Shown: piece after piece, positions 6,663 through 12,589 of the stretch
Numbering within the stretch: position 1 is the first letter of the stretch
Layout: each line of letters starts with the position of its first letter
DNA from: Pseudomonadota bacterium
Lineage (GTDB): Bacteria > Pseudomonadota > Gammaproteobacteria > Enterobacterales > Succinivibrionaceae
Direction: 5' to 3'
Assembly (NCBI GenBank): GCA_023460615.1
Contig: JAEWPL010000199.1
Span: 1-12,589, forward strand
Length of the DNA: 12,589 bases
The notes under the pieces: generated by a model
Seen by the model: only the letters and a program-made list of their open reading frames with translations
Told to the model about the DNA's origin: nothing
Database searches by the model: none
Translations under genes and position numbers: made by a program

Positions 6663-6715
6663 AAAGCCTCTAAACGCTTTTGTTTATGCTGTTTAGAGGC
6701 TTTATAAATTTTTTT
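6663..6715. terminator. Bidirectional intrinsic terminator between the ATPase gene and prmA
   Basis: Perfect 13-bp arms AAAGCCTCTAAAC (6663-6675) and GTTTAGAGGCTTT (6691-6703) enclose a 15-nt loop. On the plus strand a run of seven T follows at 6709-6715. On the minus strand the stem is followed directly by further T from the A-run at 6660-6665. It serves both convergent genes. Confidence 0.85.
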
Positions 6716-6735
6716 ATTTATGTAGTGTGTAAAAC

Positions 6736-7626
6736 TTACTTTTTAGTTCCTGTAAGTAGAGCCCAACCATCTAAGTCTTTTACTTTATTCATCACAAAGT
6801 CTTTTGAGTAAGCTTCAATTACGCTATCTGCTTGCTCGGTTAAAATACCTGATAAGGCAAGTTTACCACCTGATTGAGTAAGACTTGCAATGATAGGCTC
6901 AAGCTCAGCTAAAGGACCTGCGAGGATATTAGCTACAGTTACAGGAAATTGTGGTAAATCTAACTTTTTATCAGTGCCCATAACTAGTTGAAGTTTATCT
7001 TCAACTCCATTTCTTTTAGCATTTTCTTTTGAAGCGATTAAAGCTTGCTCATCAATATCGACACCAGTTGCTGATTTTGCACCTAGTTTTAAAGCTGCAA
7101 TTGCAAGAATACCAGAGCCACAACCGTAATCTAAGATGTCTTGATCTTTTAAATCAAGAGAATCTAAGTAACTTAAGCAAAGGGAGGTAGTAGGGTGAGT
7201 TCCTGTTCCAAAGGCAAGACCTGGATCTAACATTACTACAACACTGTCTTTTTCATCAACGCTAAGCCAAGATGGGCAAATCCAAAGATGTTGGCCAAAC
7301 TTTAAAGGTTTGAACTGATCCATCCAAGCTCTAATCCAATTCTTATCTTCTAAAGTGGTAGCAACCATAGGAATATGATCTCCAAGTAGTTGCTTTAGTA
7401 CAGCAAGAATAGGCTTAGGATCGGTACCTTGTTCTAAAAGTCCTGTAACCTCAGTATTAGGCCACAAACGTCTCTCACCAGGTTTTGGCTCTAGGATAGG
7501 AGAATCTTCAGCATCGGTGTAGCTTACAGCTAGAGCGCCTAATTGCTCTAAAAGCTCTGCAATAGTGTCGGCAGATTGGTTGGTGGTTCTTAGTTTAATT
7601 TGGATCCAATCGGTGTTGTTGCTCAC
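6736..7626 (-). CDS. prmA: Ribosomal protein L11 methyltransferase PrmA
   Basis: PrmA is a class I SAM-dependent methyltransferase that trimethylates ribosomal protein L11. The 296-residue protein aligns by eye along its whole length with E. coli PrmA. It has the N-terminal L11-recognition domain (DWIQIKLRTTNQSADTIAELLEQLGA, PGERRLWPNTEV), the linker WICPSW at 115-120, LDPGLAFGTGTHPTT at 133-147, SAM motif I DYGCGSG at 166-172, the acidic end of strand 2 GVDIDEQA near 188-195, and the post-II motif NILAGPL at 233-239. The start is a GTG: the next in-frame codons upstream include a stop, and no other start exists before residue 87. AGGAG lies 10 nt before it, rather far. The start lies inside the 3' end of the EIICB-like gene (32-nt overlap), so translational coupling is likely. 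Confidence 0.96.
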   Translation of the reverse strand: MSNNTDWIQIKLRTTNQSADTIAELLEQLGALAVSYTDAEDSPILEPKPGERRLWPNTEVTGLLEQGTDPKPILAVLKQLLGDHIPMVATTLEDKNWIRAWMDQFKPLKFGQHLWICPSWLSVDEKDSVVVMLDPGLAFGTGTHPTTSLCLSYLDSLDLKDQDILDYGCGSGILAIAALKLGAKSATGVDIDEQALIASKENAKRNGVEDKLQLVMGTDKKLDLPQFPVTVANILAGPLAELEPIIASLTQSGGKLALSGILTEQADSVIEAYSKDFVMNKVKDLDGWALLTGTKK

Positions 7627-9049
7627 GATTTAAATTCTCCTGCAAATTATTGAGATATGCGTTGATGTCAAAAGGTCTAGTCAAAGAAATATAGCTTTGA
7701 TTGTAGTTTTTTGAGTCGCTTAAGATATTTTGTAAGCGCTGATAAATAATCTGACTATTAAGACCAAATGAGAATTTTACTTCACTAAAAGCTCTAAGAT
7801 AAGTGATTTTATTTTTACCAAATAGGTTTAGACGGAAAGTGGAAATACGTTTGTATTTAAACACTTTTACATAAAGCTCATTACCTATTATAGAAGTGTT
7901 ACAAATATTACTTATTCCACCTAAAGCTTTAAGGATGGCGATAAGTTGTAAGTCAGGATTAGTAAGTTGGCTTGGTTTGTAACCTGCAATTTTGTCAGAG
8001 CTTTTAAACTTGTCTTTTAAAAGGTTTAGTAAACCTATTTTAGAGAAGGCAATTTGAATAAGAATTGGGCAGATAACTGATAAAGCAATAGCGTAATGAT
8101 GGTAAGTATTGATATGTAATAAAGTTAAATTCTTCAATACTAAATCAGGTTCATACAACATGTAGAAACTAGTAAATGTTTGTAGTTGCATGTTGTAGCA
8201 GAAAAAGAATACCACTACAGAGCTTAAGCATAGGGCAATTAAAGTTCCAGGAAAGAAGAACATTAAGATTGCAAGTTCAATAGAAATACAAGAGCCAATT
8301 TTTGCTGATAGACAGGTAATTAAAGCTAAGAATACTAAAAAGATCCTAGAGTAGGAGTCTGAAAAAAATGCCTTAGTTAAAATAATAACAGGAAGGGAAA
8401 CCAAGTTTGTTAGCGTAATACTGTTTAAAATTGCATTTACAGTTTCAGAGTTAGTCTGCACGCTTACAACAGAGTTTAAAACAGAGCTAAAACCAAAGGT
8501 TAGCATAAACTCATATATAGGCACAAAGATGCAGGATAGTGTGGACTCAATAAACACAGTGGTGAAGGTAATGAGAATTGAGTGTTCTACATTTTTGATG
8601 ATAACCACGAAACAGATTAACGAGATTAAAGGGGTTACTAAAATACCAATTGCCTTTGATAAGAAGGAGAAAAAGGTAATATTGTCGTTATCACTATCTA
8701 AATCGTTGCTAGGAAGTAAGAATAAGGTAGCGGTTAAGGAGGCAATTACTATAGCTGTAGGTTGGGTAAAGGTATATTGATAAAACAGCTTTGAGATACA
8801 AGTTAAAAACGAGTAATTAAAAGCTACAGCAAATAACTGGGAAAAGCGGTTAGAGGTCGGCATGAGACTTGATACTGCAATTGCAAAAATACCTGGCATT
8901 ACCAAGGAGAAAAATTGCAACAGAATATGTTGCATATCAAAGCTAATTCCTAAAGGAATTCTTTTATCAAGCGCATAAGAGCTTACTGCCAATAAACCTA
9001 AAGGCAGTAACATCACAAGACTTCTTTTTTGATATACGTTGATTTGCAT
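7595..9049 (-). CDS. Highly diverged PTS EIIC-EIIB-like membrane protein lacking catalytic residues
   Basis: A 484-residue protein with about ten hydrophobic segments (residues 10-340) and a soluble C-terminal part. I recognise remote similarity to glucose/N-acetylglucosamine PTS permeases: MLTFGFSSVLNSVVSVQ (182-198) resembles the FGLHHxLNSxFWFQ region of EIIC; GSCISIELAILMFFFPGTL (252-270) sits where EIIC has GITEPIEFxFLFxAPxL; and LIAILKALGGISNICN (369-384) resembles the start of EIIB (LxxAxGGxENIxN). The key residues are gone. The first Glu of GITEPIEF is replaced, only the second (Glu258) remains, and the EIIB CITRLRV motif reads IGNELYV (388-394), so the phosphorylated Cys is Ile388. 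It therefore should not transport sugar by PTS phosphotransfer. The start has AGGAAG 5 nt before the ATG. It overlaps prmA. It could be a sensor, a non-PTS carrier, or a decaying but intact gene. The family call is by eye. Confidence 0.6.
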   Translation of the reverse strand: MQINVYQKRSLVMLLPLGLLAVSSYALDKRIPLGISFDMQHILLQFFSLVMPGIFAIAVSSLMPTSNRFSQLFAVAFNYSFLTCISKLFYQYTFTQPTAIVIASLTATLFLLPSNDLDSDNDNITFFSFLSKAIGILVTPLISLICFVVIIKNVEHSILITFTTVFIESTLSCIFVPIYEFMLTFGFSSVLNSVVSVQTNSETVNAILNSITLTNLVSLPVIILTKAFFSDSYSRIFLVFLALITCLSAKIGSCISIELAILMFFFPGTLIALCLSSVVVFFFCYNMQLQTFTSFYMLYEPDLVLKNLTLLHINTYHHYAIALSVICPILIQIAFSKIGLLNLLKDKFKSSDKIAGYKPSQLTNPDLQLIAILKALGGISNICNTSIIGNELYVKVFKYKRISTFRLNLFGKNKITYLRAFSEVKFSFGLNSQIIYQRLQNILSDSKNYNQSYISLTRPFDINAYLNNLQENLNREQQHRLDPN

Positions 9050-9175
9050 AATTCTTCCTAACCTAGTGCTATTTTATCAAAATTTCCATCTGATATTCGC
9101 AGTCTAATAGAGAAAAGCTGTAGTTTAAAAAAACAAAGATAAATTCCTAAATCTTAAGAATTGTGACTGAAAAGG

Positions 9176-9203
9176 TTGCTATTAACTACTTGTGTTTTAT
9201 ACT
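9176..9203 (+). promoter_or_regulatory. Candidate promoter of the Sel1-repeat gene
   Basis: TTGCTA (9176-9181) and TATACT (9198-9203) are 16 nt apart, matching the consensus at 4 and 5 of 6 positions. The -10 ends 62 nt before the start codon. The region 9050-9265 is shared with the divergent EIICB-like gene, for which no clear promoter was found. Confidence 0.45.
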
Positions 9204-9265
9204 TAATATTAAAGATGAGTATTAAATTTAGTTGTTAAACTTGTGCCTTTTGGTAGGAGATCTAG

Positions 9266-9712
9266 ATGACATTTTTGATGCCGGACTTAGAAGCACAAAA
9301 AAGAGAGCAAGAGAAAAAAGCTCAGTTTGAGGCGTTAGTTCAAAGAGCAAATTCTGAAGATCCTATCGCTGCCTATACGCTTGCGCATTACTACTACAAA
9401 AAACGTGAATTTATTAAAGCTTCAATCTATCTTAGAGAAGCTGCGATAAAAGATCATGTAGAAGCTATGTATGAGCTAGCAAGAATGTATGACACAGGAG
9501 ATGGCGTACCTAAAAGTTATGTAGCAGCTAAAAAATGGTATAGAGAAGCTTTAAAAAGAGGTCATCCTAAAGCTAAACGATGGTTTTTAAAAGAGTCGTT
9601 GATAGTTTTAATGAACACCATTTTCTGTGTAATTACAGTAATCGTTCTAGGCTCAAGCATTATTGGCATTCCGTACATTTTTATAAAGATGATCTTAAAA
9701 TATTTTGGTTAA
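9266..9712 (+). CDS. Sel1-repeat protein with C-terminal membrane anchor
   Basis: A 148-residue protein of unknown function. Residues 8-28 are a charged helix (EAQKREQEKKAQ). Two Sel1-like (TPR-related) repeats follow: a degenerate one at 33-64 (PIAAYTLAHYYYKKREFIKASIYLREAA) and a canonical one at 67-101 with the MYxxGDGVxxxxxxAxxWYxxAxxxGHPxA pattern. Residues 111-146 are strongly hydrophobic, enough for one long or two short membrane helices, ending in KYFG. There is no signal peptide, so the repeats probably face the cytoplasm with the protein tail-anchored. Sel1 repeats mediate protein-protein contacts. AGGAG lies 6 nt before the ATG. The gene stands alone, divergent from the EIICB-like gene and 129 bp before recJ. 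Two repeats is few for this family. Confidence 0.8.
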   Translation: MTFLMPDLEAQKREQEKKAQFEALVQRANSEDPIAAYTLAHYYYKKREFIKASIYLREAAIKDHVEAMYELARMYDTGDGVPKSYVAAKKWYREALKRGHPKAKRWFLKESLIVLMNTIFCVITVIVLGSSIIGIPYIFIKMILKYFG

Positions 9713-9841
9713 CTTAGAGTAACTTACAATATTTTTTCATTCTTTGGCTTTGGCATAAGTATTTTGTACAAAAAGCAAATATAATGATACTAATTTAGCA
9801 ATTTATCGAACTTAAAAGAAACTAAACCTAGGTAATCTATC

Positions 9842-11539
9842 GTGAAGCTTATTAGAAGAACAAATGTGGATGACTCTCATCTTAAAGAATACGTTCAAGA
9901 TCCTATCATAAGGCAAATTCTTGCAAGGCGTGGTATTCAATCGCAAAGTGATATTCTGTGCAATCTAAGTGATATCCATCATTTTAAAGATCTTCATGAT
10001 ATTGAAAAGGCAAGTTCCCTTTTAGCAGAGGCTATTGAGCATAAGCATCCTATCTTAGTTGCAGGTGACTATGATGTCGATGGTATCACTGGTACTGCTT
10101 TAGGTGTTAGAGGCTTAAAAGATTTAGGAGCTGAAAGTGTTTCTTACTATGTACCATCTCGTTATGAAGGTGGCTATGGTGTAAGTACTGAAGCTGTAGA
10201 TAAAGCTATTGAGCAAGGGGTTAAGTTAATCTTAACCGTAGACAATGGTGTAAGTTGCAAAGAGTCTATAGACTACGCAAAAGGCAGAGGCTTGAAAGTA
10301 GTTATCACAGATCATCATGAGACTCCTGAGCTTTTACCAATTGCTGATGCCATTGTTGATCCTAAATTACCAAATGACAAATTCCCCTCTAAAAATCTCT
10401 GTGGTGCAGGCGTATTGTTTTATGTCTTAGTAGCTACTAGAGCAAAATTAAGAGATAGTGGTTTTTATAATGATAAAGCCATTCCTAAGATTGGTCGCTT
10501 TTTAGATTTAGTCGCTTTAGGCACCATCGGCGATGTAATGCAACTAGATCCTAATAATCGTAAGTTAGTTAAATACGGTTTTGATAGGATTAAAAAAGGT
10601 GAATGTGTTGTTGGCATTAAGGCTTTAGCTTCTTCTTGTAGAGTAGATTTACCTTCCATCAACGCTGTAAGCATAGCTTATGATTTATGCCCAAGATTAA
10701 ATGCTCCAGGTCGTATCAAACTTGAGAATAACCCTGCTGTATCTTTAATGCTTACTGATGATGAGACTAGTGCAAGTATATTAGCTCGTGATTTGGAAAT
10801 GTGTAATAGAAGACGTGGCGATTATGAGCGCGTTTTCTTAAAAGAAGCAAGTGAAGATGCTCAGTTGCAAGAGGGTAATTCAGCAATTGTACTCTACCGT
10901 CCTAACTGGTTAGTAGGCTTAGGTGGCCTTATTGCAAGTCGTATTAAAGAGAAATTCTCTGTCCCTTGCTTTGTGTTCTCAGGCGACGGTGAGGAATTGT
11001 CAGGATCAGCCCGTTCCGTCCCTGGCTTTAGTATTGTAAAAATACTACAAGCTATGAATGAGAAATGCCCAAATCTTTTAATTCGTTATGGCGGTCATGC
11101 AATGGCAGCTGGCGCTTCAATTAGCAAAGATAACTTTGAGAAATTCAAAGAGTTATTCAATCAAGTTGCTAAAGAGTGTTTAGGCGATAAAGGTGAGGAT
11201 GAGATTTACACAGACGGTTGCTTACCATCAAACTATATCAATATAGCCTTTGCTAGAGATCTTGAAGCATATGGTCCTTGGGGTAATGGATTTGAAGAGC
11301 CAAGTTTTGATGGCGAGTTTATGGTAGAGGAAGTAACTTTAGTTGGTAATCGTCACTTACGCTTTAAATTAAGAACTAAAGATGGATCTTCAATTAGTGC
11401 CATCAAATTACGTGCTACCCCAAATGAGCGTTCAATTGTAAGAAACATGCTTGTTCGTGCAGTCTACAATGTATGTATTAACCACTATATGGGATCACAA
11501 AGACTAGAAATTAAGATCTCTGCGATAGAGCCTATTTAG
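9842..11539 (+). CDS. recJ: Single-stranded-DNA-specific exonuclease RecJ
   Basis: RecJ is a 5'-3' single-strand DNA exonuclease of the DHH superfamily that acts in recombination, mismatch repair and base-excision repair. The 565-residue protein is nearly the length of E. coli RecJ (577). Metal-binding motifs are intact: GDYDVDG (Asp76, Asp78, Asp80), TVDNG (Asp134), TDHH (Asp157-His158-His159), and LVALGTIGDV near 223-232. NAPGR, the linker, and the DHHA1-type RYGGHAMAAG motif follow, then a C-terminal OB-like domain ending near EIKISAIEPI. The start is GTG; an in-frame TAA lies 6 nt upstream, so no earlier start exists. The AGG ribosome site 9 nt away is weak. A perfect TATAAT stands at 9780-9785 but without a good -35. 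The gene ends 76 nt before the terminator it shares with ppgK. Confidence 0.96.
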   Translation: MKLIRRTNVDDSHLKEYVQDPIIRQILARRGIQSQSDILCNLSDIHHFKDLHDIEKASSLLAEAIEHKHPILVAGDYDVDGITGTALGVRGLKDLGAESVSYYVPSRYEGGYGVSTEAVDKAIEQGVKLILTVDNGVSCKESIDYAKGRGLKVVITDHHETPELLPIADAIVDPKLPNDKFPSKNLCGAGVLFYVLVATRAKLRDSGFYNDKAIPKIGRFLDLVALGTIGDVMQLDPNNRKLVKYGFDRIKKGECVVGIKALASSCRVDLPSINAVSIAYDLCPRLNAPGRIKLENNPAVSLMLTDDETSASILARDLEMCNRRRGDYERVFLKEASEDAQLQEGNSAIVLYRPNWLVGLGGLIASRIKEKFSVPCFVFSGDGEELSGSARSVPGFSIVKILQAMNEKCPNLLIRYGGHAMAAGASISKDNFEKFKELFNQVAKECLGDKGEDEIYTDGCLPSNYINIAFARDLEAYGPWGNGFEEPSFDGEFMVEEVTLVGNRHLRFKLRTKDGSSISAIKLRATPNERSIVRNMLVRAVYNVCINHYMGSQRLEIKISAIEPI

Positions 11540-11615
11540 TGAAATAAGGAAAAACATACTTTGACTAATCTTCATTAGAAAGTTCTGATTTTAAAACGTT
11601 TATAGGAAAAGTTTA

Positions 11616-11643
11616 AAAAAGAGAGCTGTACAGCTCTCTTTTT
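11616..11643. terminator. Bidirectional terminator between recJ and the glucokinase gene
   Basis: A 28-bp perfect palindrome, AAAAAGAGAGCTGT joined to ACAGCTCTCTTTTT. As RNA it folds into a GC-containing stem with a small loop, and both strands end in a T-run. It lies between the convergent stops at 11539 and 11665. Confidence 0.88.
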
Positions 11644-11664
11644 CTAACATGATTAGTTGGTGTA

Positions 11665-12405
11665 CTACTCTAGATGAGATTTAGCGTACATTGCAGCACC
11701 AATGATACCTGCAAGATTTAGAGTAGTTGCAGGAACAACCTTAGTGCTTAAGGTAAGTTTAGACTCATATTTTTCAAACTTCTTAGAAACACCACCGCCT
11801 AAAACAATAAAGTCTGGCTGAGTTAAAAAGGCAATATACTCTAAGAACTTATTAAGTCTCTCGCCCCATTCTTTGTAGCCTAGCTCCTCACGTTCACGAA
11901 CGGCATCAGAGCAATAGTGCTCTGCGATATCACCTTTAAATTTGATATGACCAAACTCTGTATTAGGGTACATCTGACCGTTGATAAATAGAGCAGATCC
12001 AATACCTGTGCCAATAGTTAAAAATAGTACAGGTCCTTTGTAATCTTTCACAGCACCAAAGGTTAATTCTGCAAGTCCTGCAACATCAGCATCATTAGCT
12101 ACAAATACCTTTTGTCCTGTAACTTTTGAGAATAAGTCTTCAACCTTTACATTGATCCAAGACTTATCGATGTTAGCTGCAGTTAAAACTTCACCGTTAA
12201 TTACACGTGCAGGGAAGCCACAACCAATAGGCCCTTTGTAGCCTATTTGGTCAACTAATTCTTTTAAGGTTTGAGCCACAGCGTCAGGAGTAGCTGGCTG
12301 TGGGGTAACAAGACGAATTCTCTCAGATTTTAGTTCGCCAGTTGTAGTATCAACAATGGCACCTTTAATGCCACTACCACCAATATCAATACCTAATATT
12401 TCCAT
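11665..12405 (-). CDS. ppgK: Polyphosphate glucokinase (ROK family)
   Basis: This ROK-family sugar kinase phosphorylates glucose to glucose-6-phosphate using inorganic polyphosphate, and often also ATP. It has 246 residues, about the usual PpgK length. Seen in order: phosphate-1 motif DIGGSGIKG (7-15), the PpgK-specific TPQPATP (34-40), TAANIDKSW (75-83), the catalytic Asp105 in NDADVAGLAE, the second phosphate motif LTIGTGIGSALF (129-140), PNTEFGH with substrate-binding Glu150 and His152, and IVLGGGVSKK (200-209). The ROK zinc motif CxCGxxGC is absent, as in other polyphosphate glucokinases. Similarity to the mycobacterial enzyme is clear throughout by eye. AGGA lies 7 nt before the ATG. The gene is monocistronic and convergent with recJ. 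Whether it prefers polyphosphate or ATP cannot be read from sequence. Confidence 0.92.
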   Translation of the reverse strand: MEILGIDIGGSGIKGAIVDTTTGELKSERIRLVTPQPATPDAVAQTLKELVDQIGYKGPIGCGFPARVINGEVLTAANIDKSWINVKVEDLFSKVTGQKVFVANDADVAGLAELTFGAVKDYKGPVLFLTIGTGIGSALFINGQMYPNTEFGHIKFKGDIAEHYCSDAVREREELGYKEWGERLNKFLEYIAFLTQPDFIVLGGGVSKKFEKYESKLTLSTKVVPATTLNLAGIIGAAMYAKSHLE

Positions 12406-12453
12406 TTACTTATCCTAAATATTCTTATGTTATGTTCATGTTTACATTCTGTA

Positions 12454-12467
12454 ATGAGTATAAGCAA
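12454..12467 (-). promoter_or_regulatory. Candidate -10 region of the glucokinase gene
   Basis: On the minus strand this reads TTGCTTATACTCAT with TATACT (12462-12457), 51 nt before the start codon. It matches the motif upstream of the MFS gene at 13 of 14 bases. No good -35 was found. The remaining 120 bp to the window edge contain no feature I can support. Confidence 0.35.
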
Positions 12468-12589
12468 AAATAAAAAGTTATATCTACCATATTTTTGTTA
12501 AATGTCTTAAAACTTATGGTTATGCCACAAAAAAAGCATAAATTACTTTAACCTTGGCTTAACTTCTTTTAAAAGCATAAGAAATTTTG

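Noticed and set aside
8529..8780. 83-codon open frame on the plus strand inside the EIICB-like gene
   Set aside because: It is antisense to a longer frame with a good ribosome site and clear membrane character; the protein shows no recognisable features.
9780..9785. Perfect TATAAT before recJ as a promoter
   Set aside because: No acceptable -35 at 16-18 nt; the nearest TTGTAC is only about 10 nt away. In such AT-rich DNA a lone TATAAT is weak evidence.
10465..10674. 69-codon open frame opposite recJ
   Set aside because: Antisense shadow of conserved RecJ motifs.
12468..12589. Repeated AAAAGCATAA and a weak dyad near the right edge
   Set aside because: Short AT-rich repeats with no stable hairpin or gene nearby; they may belong to a terminator of a gene outside the window, but this cannot be supported.

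Overview
The window is a 12.6 kb, visibly AT-rich stretch of bacterial chromosome. Gene content and protein style point to a Gammaproteobacterium. TatA, TatB, TatC, PrmA and RecJ all read as close relatives of the enterobacterial proteins, and the low GC and gene mix would fit an anaerobic gut lineage such as Succinivibrionaceae. That family placement is an inference from memory, not a database result. There is no transposase, phage gene, CRISPR array, tRNA or rRNA; this is mostly housekeeping DNA with some accessory genes.

Layout, left to right: (1) the 3' part of a short-chain dehydrogenase/reductase gene (+, cut by the window edge); (2) a convergent MFS transporter gene (-) interrupted by one in-frame amber codon between its two six-helix halves; (3) a class III PLP aminotransferase gene (-) with a terminator behind it and three tandem copies of a short motif in front of it; (4) the tatABC operon (-), with a candidate promoter and a 34-bp perfect inverted repeat upstream; (5) a divergent AAA-ATPase/DUF4143 gene (+) with a near-consensus promoter, ending at a two-way terminator; (6) prmA (-), overlapped by 32 nt with the upstream gene, a very diverged PTS EIIC-EIIB-like membrane protein lacking the usual catalytic residues; (7) a divergent Sel1-repeat membrane protein gene (+); (8) recJ (+); (9) a perfect-palindrome terminator shared by recJ and a convergent ppgK-type polyphosphate glucokinase gene (-); (10) about 180 bp of gene-free DNA to the right edge.

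Working together: tatABC form the twin-arginine translocase. The EIICB-like gene and prmA probably share a transcript and may be translationally coupled. The polyphosphate glucokinase implies that the cell can phosphorylate free intracellular glucose, which does not depend on PTS uptake. The best candidate for undescribed biology is the degenerate EIICB-like protein, because it keeps the PTS permease architecture but has lost both the phosphorylated cysteine of EIIB and the first glutamate of the EIIC sugar-binding motif. Two other points worth testing are the amber-split MFS gene and the repeated motifs in front of the aminotransferase gene and the tat operon.
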